This document shows positions 45,092 to 53,703 of a DNA stretch of 64,000 bases, one piece after another (the first letter of the stretch is position 1; each line of letters starts with the position of its first letter). The stretch spans positions 62,001-126,000 of the forward strand of contig NZ_FOQY01000022.1 of the NCBI RefSeq assembly GCF_900113865.1. The letters are read 5' to 3'. This DNA comes from Streptosporangium canum. GTDB lineage: Bacteria; Actinomycetota; Actinomycetes; Streptosporangiales; Streptosporangiaceae. A model generated the notes under the pieces. The model did not search any database. It was not told where the DNA came from and saw nothing but the letters and a program-made list of their open reading frames with translations. Position numbers and translations under genes: made by a program.

Positions 45092-46624
45092 ATGACCGAC
45101 GTAGACGTACTCATCGTCGGAGGCGGACCGACCGGGCTGACGCTGGCTTGCGAGCTGGCCCGGCGCGGCGTCACCTTCCGAGTGATCGACAGATCTCCCG
45201 AATTCCACCACCAGTCCCGGGGCAAGGGCATACAGCCGCGCAGCCTGGAGGTGTTCGACGATCTCGGCGTGGTCCAGGACTTCCTGGACGCGGGGGCATC
45301 CGAGATGCCGGCGCGGATCTACATGGACCGCCGGTTCGTCGCGGAGCTGCACCTCCTGGCCGGTGTCCGCCCGCGGCCCGATGTGCCGTACCCGACGCTC
45401 GTCCTGCTGCCGCAGTGGCGCACCGAGCAGATCCTCCGCACCCGCCTGACCGAACTGGGCGGCCAGGTGGAGCGTGGCCTGCGACTGGCCGGCATCGAGC
45501 AGTCCGACAGCCAGGTCGTCGCGCAGCTCGCCTCGGGTGAGGTGATCCACGCCTCCTACCTCGTAGGCTGCGACGGCGGCGGTAGCGCCGTGCGCGAGGC
45601 CGCCGGGATCACCTTTCCCGGGCTGGTGTCGGAGACCGAGCACTACCTGCTCGGCGACGTGGAGGTGGACGGCCTGCCCCGCGACGGCTCCTATGTCTGG
45701 TACGCAGCCGATGAGTCCTCCGTGGGCCTCGCGCTGCTGCCCGGTACGCTGTCGTGGCAGTTCGGCCTCACCGTACGCCCCGGCGAGGAGGGTGCCGGCC
45801 AGGAGCCCTCACTCGAGCTTTTCCAGCGTCTGTTCGCGCAGCGCACCGGCCGGACGGATGTGCGCCTGCACAACGCCACCTGGCTGTCGCACTTCAGCTA
45901 CAAGGTACGGCTCGCCGACCGTTACCGTGCCGGCCGCGTCTTCATCGCCGGAGACGCCGCCCACGTCCACCCGATCGCGGGCGGGCTCGGCATGAACACC
46001 GGCATCCAGGACGCCTACAACCTCGGCTGGAAGCTGGCCCTCGCGGTACGCGGCCAAGCCCCCGACAGCCTGCTCGACACGTATGAGCGGGAGCGCCGCC
46101 CGGTGGCCGAATCCGTGCTCAAGACCAGCGGCGTCGGCATGACCGCGCTGTTCTCCACCAAGCCTCTGATGACCTTCCTCCGAGACTGGATCATCCTGCC
46201 GCTGATGCGCAGCCCCGCGGTGACCAAGGCGATCGTGAGCAAGACCTCCCAGCTCGGCGTGGACTACCGCGACTCCGAGCTGTCGGTCGGCGACAAGGGC
46301 AAGGTCCGTCCCGGCGACCGGGCACCCGACTCGCCGTGCCGGCACCCGGTGACCGGCGAGCAGTCGCGGCTGTTCGACCTCTTCCGCGGCACCCACTTCA
46401 CGCTGCTCCAGTTCGGCGCGGTGGCGCCGGATCTGGCCGAGCGCCTGGACGGACTCCACGGCGACGACATCCGCGTCTACCAGCTGGAGCCAGGGCCCCC
46501 GAGCAAGCGCTACGGCGCCGGCAGGGGCACACTCGTCCTCGTCCGGCCGGACGGCTATGTGGCCGTACGGACCCGGTCAGGCGATGCGGTGGTCGACTAC
46601 CTGAGGACAATCTCGGTCGCCTGA
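45092..46624 (+). CDS. Class A FAD-dependent aromatic monooxygenase
   Basis: The 510-residue PHBH-fold enzyme shows FAD motif VLIVGGGPTGLTLACELARR, the DG-type motif LVGCDGGGSAVREAAG, and the GD motif IAGDAAHVHPIAGGLGMNTG followed by DAYNLGWKL. A thioredoxin-like C-terminal domain (about 410-510) completes the polyketide-hydroxylase/MhpA-like architecture. Such enzymes hydroxylate phenols, polyketides or antibiotics such as rifampicin and tetracycline. ATG at 45092. Substrate unknown; the divergent TetR suggests induction by it. Confidence 0.9.
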   Translation: MTDVDVLIVGGGPTGLTLACELARRGVTFRVIDRSPEFHHQSRGKGIQPRSLEVFDDLGVVQDFLDAGASEMPARIYMDRRFVAELHLLAGVRPRPDVPYPTLVLLPQWRTEQILRTRLTELGGQVERGLRLAGIEQSDSQVVAQLASGEVIHASYLVGCDGGGSAVREAAGITFPGLVSETEHYLLGDVEVDGLPRDGSYVWYAADESSVGLALLPGTLSWQFGLTVRPGEEGAGQEPSLELFQRLFAQRTGRTDVRLHNATWLSHFSYKVRLADRYRAGRVFIAGDAAHVHPIAGGLGMNTGIQDAYNLGWKLALAVRGQAPDSLLDTYERERRPVAESVLKTSGVGMTALFSTKPLMTFLRDWIILPLMRSPAVTKAIVSKTSQLGVDYRDSELSVGDKGKVRPGDRAPDSPCRHPVTGEQSRLFDLFRGTHFTLLQFGAVAPDLAERLDGLHGDDIRVYQLEPGPPSKRYGAGRGTLVLVRPDGYVAVRTRSGDAVVDYLRTISVA

Positions 46625-47167
46625 GCCGGGACGAGCCGCTTCCAGCGCGCTACTGCCAGATCCGCTCCAACTCGGCTCGCCCGGCCACGACTTGTCCGGC
46701 GGCGGGTAAGAAGACCTCCACTGCGGCCGGAGCCGGTCACGTCCAGCGGAGCTGGTGGATGAGTTGATCTCCGCGTGCTCCTGAGTTCCGCGGGTTAAGC
46801 CGATCGCTGCGACCAGCCCGGCGTGGGCGTCGGAGATGACCGACCGCACCCCGCCCAGCCCACGGGTGACCAGGCCGCGCAGGAACGCCGGTCAGCCGGC
46901 GCCGTCCTCGGCGGAGGTGACCTCCAGGCCGGGGGTCTCCCGCCGGCCATTGGCGTTGGCCGCTGTGGCCACCGGCACACGCACATTGATGATCCGCCCG
47001 CCCTCACGGATCTTCTGGGTCGGTGCGCCCAGGCGCCGGCTCCAGAACCGGCGAAAACGCTCCAGCTGGATGCCGACCTCCCCGAGTGGCGCGGAGTTGA
47101 CGCCGTACGGGCACCGGAGGTGCCGAGCGCGCCGCCGAGCACGTCGAGCGCGCACGGGCCAACAATC
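46625..47167. other. Decayed insertion-sequence region
   Basis: 543 bp without an intact gene. The middle is the IS256-type transposase relic (46795-47030); the left 170 bp are unrecognised. The right edge (47160-47200) is unusually AT-rich for this genome and coincides with the 3' end of the next gene. Confidence 0.6.
46795..47030 (-). pseudogene. IS256 (Mutator-type) transposase fragment
   Basis: Two adjoining minus-strand frames give the transposase core: KIREGGRIINVRVPVATAAN, then NGRRETPGLEVTSAEDGA up to a stop near 46892, and in another frame FLRGLVTRGLGGV-RSVISDAHAGLVAAIG. This follows the family order (DATYxKVREGGR, GRREVLG, SEDG, FLRxLxxRGL, VISDAH). The first catalytic Asp region and the C-terminus are missing, and a frameshift separates the two parts. 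Confidence 0.8.
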
Positions 47168-47869
47168 TCAGCCACTATTTATATAACTTAAGAATGATAA
47201 AGTCGGTACGAGCCCGTGACCGGGCGGCTGAGGGGTGTGCTCGCGGGCGTCCTCGACGCGCATGATGACGTCGGCGGCCGGCGATTCCTCGTCCTCCGCC
47301 ACGACCGGGAAACTGAGCGGGTGGCGCAGCTGCAGGGCGGTGATGGCCGTCGCGCCGAGCAGGCCGATCAGCACGACGACGGCCGGCTGCCGCAGGGTGG
47401 GGTCGGGAACGGCCAGGGCGCTTGCGGCCGGCACCAGCGCACCGGCGAACGTGGCGACGGCGAAAACGGCGTACGGCCGGCCGAGCACGGCCTGCCGGCC
47501 GGGCTGGATCGTATGGGCGGCCCTGCGTGACGGCGTCGCGCCCGCCCGCTGGTCGACGCGTCGCACCCACCGGTCGATCAGCGACTGTGCCGGCAGTAGC
47601 CCGGCCACCGACGCGGCCAGGGCCAGCAGCGGGCGACGCGGCTGGAGGCCGCCGAAAGCGGAAGTGGCGGCGAGGGCGCTCACGATGATCAGCGCGGCCA
47701 GGATGACGTAAGTGGCCAGGCGGGCGCGTCTGCGGACCGCCAGCCGGCTGGCGAGCAGCGGGGGCGGGTGGGTGTCGGCCAGGTCGTGGCGGGCCGGCCA
47801 CTCGCCCGCCATGCGCAGATCGGTCGTGCGCGTCGGCGGGCCGGTGTCCGGTAGCGGTTCGCGGGTCAC
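47168..47869 (-). CDS. Hypothetical membrane protein
   Basis: 233 residues with four hydrophobic helices (about 52-72, 80-97, 133-155 and 163-180) and Pro/Arg-rich ends. No family recognised. GTG at 47869 with GAGGC upstream. The last 15 or so codons (LSFLSYINSG) run into AT-rich DNA next to the transposase relic, so the original C-terminus was probably replaced by the insertion. Confidence 0.55.
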   Translation of the reverse strand: MTREPLPDTGPPTRTTDLRMAGEWPARHDLADTHPPPLLASRLAVRRRARLATYVILAALIIVSALAATSAFGGLQPRRPLLALAASVAGLLPAQSLIDRWVRRVDQRAGATPSRRAAHTIQPGRQAVLGRPYAVFAVATFAGALVPAASALAVPDPTLRQPAVVVLIGLLGATAITALQLRHPLSFPVVAEDEESPAADVIMRVEDAREHTPQPPGHGLVPTLSFLSYINSG

Positions 47870-48167
47870 AGTGCCTCATTTGCCGCAAGCTTTGTAGCAA
47901 TAGGATGCGTCATTGGTTGCGACAAAATCAACGTCCGGGGCTCTCGTGGTCCCGATGATGCAAGCCCCGGCTCAGCGGTGGCCGTCGTCCAGGCATGCGC
48001 GAACACTCGCAGAGCGTGAAGGCGATTACTCTCAGCTGCTTTGCGGCTCGCCGTAGCTTTGGGAGTACTGGGCCGTCAGGGGACACCGGCTGGCAGCCGT
48101 CGTGGGGCCGGGCGATGCTCGTCCTGGGGGCGAGGGGCCGGGGGTGGCCCCGGCGCTTGAGGTCTCG
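47870..48167. other. Intergenic region, nothing recognised
   Basis: About 300 bp between the 5' end of the membrane protein gene and the 3' end of the secreted protein gene. No stable open frame with a ribosome-binding site, no hairpin of note. Confidence 0.4.
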
Positions 48168-48626
48168 CTATCCGCAGTTGCCGAAGGTCTTGCGGCCGCC
48201 GGTCGCCTCGGCGTAGTCCAGCCGGGTGTCTCGGGTGCTGCCCCAGTACGAGACGCACTCGCCCCGGGCCTTCAGCTTGACCGGCCCGGCGTAGTACTTG
48301 AACTTGCCCGCGTCGGTCTTCGGCTTGCCGCCCTTCACCGTCAGGGTGGCGGTGGTGTAGGTGGCGGTCCGGTAGAAGGCGGTCTTGATACTGACCACGC
48401 AGTTGTAACCGGTGCTGCGGTTGTACATGAGGTAGACGTAGCCGAAGGTGTCACGTCCCGACTTGAGGGGGCGGGTGCCGTCCTGAACCCGGGTGAACCC
48501 CGCCCCGCAGACGCCCTCGGGAGTGTAGGGGGCGGAGGCCGCGTACGCCGTGTATGCCGGATTGGCCGCGAGAACGCCGGCGGCTAGGGCCGCCACGGCG
48601 ACAACCCTCGTAACAGAACTGATCAC
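48168..48626 (-). CDS. Secreted small protein, spore-associated protein A-like
   Basis: 152 residues: signal peptide (1-30, AYA-AS) and a mature domain with four Cys (GVCGAGF, YNCVV, GECVSYWG and the terminal GNCG) and the patterns YLMYNRSTGYNCVVSIKT and YYAGPVKLKARGECVSYWG, matching the layout of Streptomyces spore-associated protein A (YLxYNxSxGxNCVV, YxxYAGPV, GxCIxWGG). Role unknown; such proteins are found on aerial spores. ATG at 48626. Confidence 0.75.
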   Translation of the reverse strand: MISSVTRVVAVAALAAGVLAANPAYTAYAASAPYTPEGVCGAGFTRVQDGTRPLKSGRDTFGYVYLMYNRSTGYNCVVSIKTAFYRTATYTTATLTVKGGKPKTDAGKFKYYAGPVKLKARGECVSYWGSTRDTRLDYAEATGGRKTFGNCG

Positions 48627-49043
48627 TTGTCTACCCTTCGACGGGGGCTGCGGTCCATACCGCAGCGGATCAACCCATCGATCTTGGCGTACTCCTCTAC
48701 GTCCGGCAATGGCAGGCCGCCATCCGGCTGATCGATGGGTACGGCGACGGGGGCGACGACGACGGCCGGTGTGCCCCCGTCAGCATGGTTCGGGCGAAGC
48801 GCGGCGGAACGAAAACGTACGCTGAGCGGCCGGCCCCGGAAGTCCTTCAGGTTGACGTGAGGTCAGGTGGAGGCCGCATCGGGGAGGGTTTCGGCCGTGG
48901 TGGTGCGGGCGTCACCGGCTGATGCTGGATCCCCGGTCGGCATCCAGCAGCTTAACGGCCATGTCTCACAGGGCGACGGCGTCAGTCACTTCGGCTTTGT
49001 CGGCCAATGAACCATTCAAGATCCTCTGTCGGGCGACGCGGAC
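48627..49043. other. Intergenic region with one hairpin
   Basis: 417 bp. No supported gene. The inverted repeat TGCTGGAT (48923-48930) / ATCCAGCA (48942-48949) could terminate the minus-strand gene ending at 49044. The promoter of the secreted protein gene should lie at 48630-48700. Confidence 0.45.
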
Positions 49044-49478
49044 TCAACGTCTGAATCTGACGTGCGAGGTGACTCGACCGTGATCGTCGATCTCTACCCT
49101 TTCCAGGTGATCCAGATCGCCACGTCGGGGCGTCCAATCACAGTACGGAAGACAGGAAACTCGCCACATCCAGGATTCCCGGGACAGGAAGACATCTCGC
49201 TTTCGCATGGAGACCCTGGGCGCCATCACTGTTCCGACTGCGCCGTATGGCAGAGTTATGACGAGAAAGCCGAGAGCGATCGATGCTATTTCGCTGCGAG
49301 TGGGATCTGTCTGGATGATGGCGAGGGCGAGCGCGAACGGAAGCGCGCCCAGCCCTAGCCACAGCAATGATGCCAGGATTCGGCGAACCCCTAGCGGGCG
49401 CGGAGGATGCTCGCCCGAAGACAGTGGCCTCTTCGGAAGAGCATCCTTCCATCCTGTTGGCAACGGTTCCCGTTTCAT
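49044..49478 (-). CDS. Hypothetical two-TM membrane protein
   Basis: 144 residues. A basic N-terminus (MKREPLPTGWKDALPKRPLS) precedes two transmembrane helices (RRILASLLWLGLGALPFALA and SIALGFLVITLPYGAVGTVM) and a C-terminal cytosolic part with CDWTPRRGDLDHLERVEIDD. No family recognised. ATG at 49478 is chosen; the open frame extends to 49796 without a good start. Lower codon GC bias than neighbours. Confidence 0.55.
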   Translation of the reverse strand: MKREPLPTGWKDALPKRPLSSGEHPPRPLGVRRILASLLWLGLGALPFALALAIIQTDPTRSEIASIALGFLVITLPYGAVGTVMAPRVSMRKRDVFLSRESWMWRVSCLPYCDWTPRRGDLDHLERVEIDDHGRVTSHVRFRR

Positions 49479-49590
49479 AGCCCACGCTTCCAGTCGCTGT
49501 ATCCAGTGGTCACCGTCGCTTGGGTGAACCAGGGGTCGACGTGTGTCATCCGAGGCCCATTGAATTTCGGGATGATAACTATGATTACAG

Positions 49591-49884
49591 TCAGCGCTTG
49601 GTGGCCGTAGTTGCGGCCCGCGCCCTTCTCTCCTGGACCTCGCGTTTCCGCTGCTTCTTAGTGATATCGTCCATAAGACTAATCCATGCGAAGACTGTCC
49701 GGGTCTCCGAATGGACGTCGATATTCTTCGTCGTACCAGACTCGACCGTCGTTTCGACGGACCCGGCGACGATCCCCGCGATAGCGTCGGCGGCAAAGGC
49801 GGTCCACCGGTTGGCCGCGGGCTTGGTCGCGACCGAGACTATGGCCGTGAAGCCGACTCGGACATCTGAAATCAGGTGTAGGTC
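49591..49884 (-). other. Open reading frame without a recognisable start
   Basis: About 97 sense codons read RVGFTAIVSVATKPAANRWT, then AFAADAIAGIVAGSVETTVE and DVHSETRTVFAWISLMDDIT, ending in a Lys/Arg-rich tail and TGA. Composition is protein-like rather than GC-shadow. No ATG, GTG or TTG occurs in frame before the SLMDD Met, so it is either a 3' fragment of a lost gene or uses CTG near 49875. Confidence 0.35.
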
Positions 49885-49930
49885 CGCTCCGCGACCCGGC
49901 GACGCGGGATCACCCCGATGCGGGGATCGG

Positions 49931-50521
49931 TTATCCGATGCCCAGGGCCAGCGTCGCCGCCGACAGGCCCAGCGCCCCGAGCCCGCCGACCGCGCCGGCG
50001 ACCACCGCGCCGGGGCGGTCGCTCAGGCCGCGCAGGTGGACGCGCGCGGCCATGAGGAACAGGAGCCCGCCCGTCATGAACCACGGGCCCCACAAATAGG
50101 TGTACCAGCGGATCGCGGGCAGGGACTCCGGTGCGATCCCGGTGCTGTCGGCCTGCAGGAGCAGCCCCTGCACGACGAACAGGCCGCCGTGCCACAGGAG
50201 TAGCACTCCGGCGCCCCAGGCGGCCAGTTGCAGGAGCCGGCTCACACCCGTGCCCCAGCGGCGCAGCAGGGCGAGCCCCAGCACCCCGCCGACGACCTTG
50301 AGCGCGCCGGTGACCCACAGGACCACGAGGAACCAGGTGACCCGGTCCTGCGCCATCCGGGCCAGCGGCGAGGAGATCATCGTGGCGGCGCCGGCCGTGC
50401 CTCCCAGCGCCCAGTAGAAACTCGGCATGGCGAACAGGAACCCCCATGCCGCCGCGCCGTACCCCGCCCACGCCGCGCGGCGGGATCGCGGTGCCGTCTC
50501 GTTGACCTGCGAAGCTGTCAT
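49931..50521 (-). CDS. DUF3995 membrane protein
   Basis: 196 residues with five hydrophobic helices. The start AAWGFLFAMPSFYWALGGTA and later WYTYLWGPWFMTGGLLFLMA are typical of DUF3995, a family of small actinobacterial membrane proteins of unknown function. GTG or ATG near 50521; single gene. Confidence 0.75.
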   Translation of the reverse strand: MTASQVNETAPRSRRAAWAGYGAAAWGFLFAMPSFYWALGGTAGAATMISSPLARMAQDRVTWFLVVLWVTGALKVVGGVLGLALLRRWGTGVSRLLQLAAWGAGVLLLWHGGLFVVQGLLLQADSTGIAPESLPAIRWYTYLWGPWFMTGGLLFLMAARVHLRGLSDRPGAVVAGAVGGLGALGLSAATLALGIG

Positions 50522-50636
50522 ATCCGCAACGGTTCCAGCGCCGCCTGCCCGGCGCCTCCCGCCGGGGGGTGACGGCCCTCCCCCCGCAGGGGGAGGGCCG
50601 TCGCGAGCGGGTGCCGGTCTGCGCGTGTCAGAGGTG

Positions 50637-51209
50637 TCAGGCGGGTTCGATGCGGGCCGCCAGCCGGTAGGAGAAGCCCTTGCCGGCCGGGGAGGTGGCG
50701 TTGATGTACTGCGTCCCCTCCCCGCTCCCGATGGTGACCGGGATGCGCAGCAGCAGGTCGTCGCCGATGTGGTCGTCCTCCCACACCTCGATCGTGAACG
50801 TCGCGCCGGGGGAGCCCGTCAGATGGACGTACGGCCCGGCGGCGCGCTGCGTGGAGCCGGCGGAGCAGTCCGAGGCGTAGCTCGTCCACACCCAGCAGGT
50901 CCGGACCTTGGTGTCGGCCTCATCGCCGTTGGTGGGCCAGATGTAGTAGTGGCTGCCGTCCAACTCCTTGAGCTCGACGCGGATCTCGTCTTCGCCGCTC
51001 TCCTCCAGATCGTCGGCCTGGAGCGAGCCGAACACGAGCTTGAGGGGGCCCGGGGTGGCGAGCGAGGACGCCTCGACCAGCGAGGGCGGCGGGGTGGTCG
51101 GGTCGGCCGGCGCCGTCGGGGTGGCCAGAGCCGCCTGGGGCGGTGCGAGGACCGCGGTCAGCGTCAGCGCCGCGGTGGCGGTGGCGATCCTGGTCAGGAT
51201 GGTGCGCAC
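50637..51209 (-). CDS. Small secreted protein A of a paralogous pair
   Basis: 190 residues: signal peptide (1-29, AALA-TP), Pro/Thr linker, then a beta-rich domain with QADDLEESGEDEIRVELKEL, a disulphide-capable Cys pair (RTCWVWTSYASDCSAG), and the acidic WEDDHIGDDLLLRIPV. The DLEESGxDE and EDDxxGDDxL elements recur in the neighbouring gene and look like acidic calcium-binding loops, as in C2-type beta-sandwiches. No family name assigned. Confidence 0.65.
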   Translation of the reverse strand: MRTILTRIATATAALTLTAVLAPPQAALATPTAPADPTTPPPSLVEASSLATPGPLKLVFGSLQADDLEESGEDEIRVELKELDGSHYYIWPTNGDEADTKVRTCWVWTSYASDCSAGSTQRAAGPYVHLTGSPGATFTIEVWEDDHIGDDLLLRIPVTIGSGEGTQYINATSPAGKGFSYRLAARIEPA

Positions 51210-51224
51210 GTGATCGATCCTCTG

Positions 51225-51722
51225 TCAGTAGGAGGGCTCTAGGCGGAAGTTGAACGCGTAGTGGTAGCCGTTGATGTTGGCCTCCTCGCGGAAGTACTGG
51301 GTCTCGCTGATCGGCTGGGGCCAGATCGGCACGTTGATCAGCGTGTCGTCTCCCGAGATGTCGTCCTCGCGGAGCGCCACCATCAGCAGCTTGCCGTTGG
51401 CGGTGTAGGAGGGCTCGTTGGCGGAGTAGTAGCCCAGGCGGTTGGTGCCGGGCGGGCAGCTGTCCCCGCTGATGTAGATGCAGTCGTTGCGGGCCACCGA
51501 GAACTCGCCGCTTCTCGTCGGGAAGAGATGGAGGGTCTTCCCCTCGTACTGGGCGATCACGTAGACCTCGTCGTGCCCGCTCTCCTCCAGGTCGTAGGCG
51601 ATGATGCTCTCCAGGACGACCCTGACCTTCGGCGCCGGCTCGGCGTACGCGGCGCCGCCCGTCAGCAGTGATCCCATGACGACCGCGATGCTCAGCGACG
51701 CACGGGTGAGTAGGCGATGCAT
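51225..51722 (-). CDS. Small secreted protein B of a paralogous pair
   Basis: 165 residues: signal peptide (1-27, AYA-EP), then YDLEESGHDEVYVIAQYEGK, a Cys pair (NDCIYISGDSCPPG) and REDDISGDDTLINVPIW, the same order as in the preceding paralogue. Both end with an aromatic beta strand (ETQYFREEANINGYHYAF here; GTQYINATSPAGKGFSYRL there). ATG at 51722 lies in one arm of a perfect inverted repeat. 15 bp separate the two genes, so they form an operon. Confidence 0.65.
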   Translation of the reverse strand: MHRLLTRASLSIAVVMGSLLTGGAAYAEPAPKVRVVLESIIAYDLEESGHDEVYVIAQYEGKTLHLFPTRSGEFSVARNDCIYISGDSCPPGTNRLGYYSANEPSYTANGKLLMVALREDDISGDDTLINVPIWPQPISETQYFREEANINGYHYAFNFRLEPSY

Positions 51723-51765
51723 GCTGTCCCCCTGTCAACGGTGATGTTGTCCGCCGGACAGCATG
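51720..51765 (-). promoter_or_regulatory. Inverted repeat across the start codon of secreted protein B
   Basis: CATGCTGTCC (51720-51729) and GGACAGCATG (51756-51765) are perfect 10-bp arms; an inner TGTCC/GGACA pair lies at 51748-51760. On the transcript the start codon and the GGGGGACAG Shine-Dalgarno would be in the stem. Confidence 0.55.
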
Positions 51766-52127
51766 GCCATGGCCCCTTGTCGCTCTCTTGGATCTCACTG
51801 GCAATGGCCGAGAACGGCCTCATTTCGCAAATTTCACACCAGCGGCTCGTTTCTTCGGTCGGCTCGCCGTCCGCGGACTCCGGCATGCGCACCGGGGCGT
51901 TCCGCCGCCGCCTCCGCTGGCGCGGGTGACTGTCCCATGTGTCCCCATGGTCTGAGACGCGTAAAGCGAGCACCGGGAAGGCCCCTCGCAGTCGGCGCAC
52001 ATTAATCGCATTTATCGACATTTCCTCCAAAACCACACAACAAGGTCGAGAGCGTTGTCCCTATTTAGATGTTGTGCGCTATGTGATTTCATGACTACTG
52101 TCAGTAAAAGAGGTCGCGGGGGTTTTT
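51766..52127. other. Divergent intergenic region
   Basis: 362 bp between the secreted-protein operon and the surface-protein operon. No supported gene. The stretch 52010-52120 is AT-richer than average and should hold the plus-strand promoter. Confidence 0.4.
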
Positions 52128-52649
52128 GTGTTAACAGTGCCTAAAGTCCGATTGCTGCTGCTGGTTCTCGCGGTGTCCGGCGTGCTGTCCAGCATGCGGG
52201 TGACGGCCCAGGCGGACTCCGACGGCGACAGTACGGTCGCCAACGTCATCGTGGACGCGTCGATCACGCTGACCGATCTGACCCCCTCCTTCACCCTGCG
52301 CGGCGTCCCCGGCGAGACGGTGACGGAGAACGGCGCGGTCAGCATGAGGGTGATGACGAACAACGTCGCCGGTTACGTCGTCACCGTCCGGCCGGTCTCC
52401 ACCGCGCTGGTCGGATCGATCGCGGGCAACGACGACGTCATCCCGACGTCCCTGCTGGAGATCCGCGGGCCCGGCCAGAGGAACAGCTTCACCTCGCTGG
52501 CGTCGGGGGCTCCGGTGCAGGTGGCGAGCTCGGCGGTGCGGTCGGCGCCGGGCGGCGACATCGTCGGCAACGACTACCGGATCACCATCCCGCCCGTCCG
52601 CTCCGACACCTACAGCGGCACGCTCGACTATGTGGTCACGACGCTGTGA
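52128..52649 (+). CDS. Secreted beta-sandwich protein (WxL-like surface partner)
   Basis: 173 residues: signal peptide (1-28), then a beta-rich domain (SITLTDLTPSFTLRGVPGET, MRVMTNNVAGYVVTVRPV, TYSGTLDYVVTTL). It ends in a strand like WxL-domain or pilus-adhesin-like modules and is directly followed, with 20-bp overlap, by a DUF916-like membrane-anchored partner. That gene pairing is known for WxL proteins in Firmicutes; no W-x-L motif is visible here. GTG start at 52128. Confidence 0.55.
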   Translation: MLTVPKVRLLLLVLAVSGVLSSMRVTAQADSDGDSTVANVIVDASITLTDLTPSFTLRGVPGETVTENGAVSMRVMTNNVAGYVVTVRPVSTALVGSIAGNDDVIPTSLLEIRGPGQRNSFTSLASGAPVQVASSAVRSAPGGDIVGNDYRITIPPVRSDTYSGTLDYVVTTL

Positions 52650-53595
52650 ACCGCCGGCGGGGCGGCCCGGCCGACTCCGGTGTGTGATCGTCGCCTCCCT
52701 GATGGCAGGGGGCGTCGTGCCGGCCGTGGGGCCGGACGCGCCGGGGGTGTCGGGTACGGCCTCCGCGCCGGATTTCTCGCTGACGGTGAGCCCGGCGCGA
52801 CTCGTCGTGCAGCCGGGCCGCATCGACGACCCGCAGCGGTTCCGGGTCGTGAACGGGGGCCGGTCGCCGGTCGACACCGTCGTGAACAGGGCGAGCTTCA
52901 CCGCGGACACGGCCGGGAATGTGATCTACGACCAGGACGCCCCCCATTCGGCGGCCGGGTGGCTCCACGTCAGTCCCGCGGCCTTTCACCTCGGTCCCGG
53001 GGAGCGGCGGCGGGTCACCGTCCGGGTCGACCCGCCGGCGGAGCCGGAGAACGGGGAGCACCGGGCGGCGCTGATCTTCACGGCGCCCGCCGGCCCCGGT
53101 GCGGGCAACATCAGGCTCAACCGGGCGATCGGCACGCCGATCTACGTCACGGTTCCGGGCCCGATCGACACCTCCGTGCGCGTCGGCGGCCTGCGCGCCC
53201 CCGATTTCGTGATCAGCGGCCCCGTGGAGTTCGGCGCCACCGTCGAGAACGTGGGGACCGTGCGCCGCGACTTCTTCGGCGGGGAAGGCCTGAAGGTCGA
53301 GGTCAACGGACGTGAGATCCCCTTCCCGGACTTCACCGTGCTCCGCGGGACCAGCCGGGACGTCACCGTCCGGTGGACGGATCCACCATTGATGTGCGTC
53401 TGCCACGCGAAGGTGTCGGTCACCGGGTCGGACGGGACGTCCAGCCGCAGCGCCACCGTGGTCGTCTTCCCGCTGCACCTCTTCGTGATGCTGCTGTCGG
53501 TGTCGGGGGCGTTCTACCTCCTCGCGCTGTGGGCGCGGCGGCGATGCCAGGCGCGTCTGCTCGGTATCGTCCGGCAGGCGCGCGCCCCCGACTGA
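52630..53595 (+). CDS. DUF916-like surface protein with C-terminal membrane anchor
   Basis: 321 residues: basic signal peptide (RRCEPPAGRPGRLR then VIVASLMAGGVV), a first beta-sandwich (DFSLTVSPARLVVQPGRIDD, WLHVSPAAFHLGPGERRRVT), a second (DFVISGPVEFGATVENVGTV), and a C-terminal transmembrane helix LFVMLLSVSGAFYLLALW with an Arg-rich cytosolic end. This is the DUF916 plan: peptidoglycan- or WxL-interacting beta domains plus an anchor. It probably displays the upstream protein at the membrane. Confidence 0.65.
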   Translation: MWSRRCEPPAGRPGRLRCVIVASLMAGGVVPAVGPDAPGVSGTASAPDFSLTVSPARLVVQPGRIDDPQRFRVVNGGRSPVDTVVNRASFTADTAGNVIYDQDAPHSAAGWLHVSPAAFHLGPGERRRVTVRVDPPAEPENGEHRAALIFTAPAGPGAGNIRLNRAIGTPIYVTVPGPIDTSVRVGGLRAPDFVISGPVEFGATVENVGTVRRDFFGGEGLKVEVNGREIPFPDFTVLRGTSRDVTVRWTDPPLMCVCHAKVSVTGSDGTSSRSATVVVFPLHLFVMLLSVSGAFYLLALWARRRCQARLLGIVRQARAPD

Positions 53596-53703
53596 GACGG
53601 GCCCGGCGTCACCGGCCCGGCGTCACCGGCCCGGCGTCCCGTGTCCGGTGTCCCACGTGCGGCTGCCCATGTGCTGCGTCGCCGGCCCGGCGTCCGGCGG
53701 TCT

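Noticed and set aside
47175..47900. Alternative minus-strand frame of 241 codons overlapping the membrane protein gene
   Set aside because: Arg/Ala/Pro-rich shadow frame without hydrophobic segments; the 47168-47869 frame has clear helices and a ribosome-binding site.
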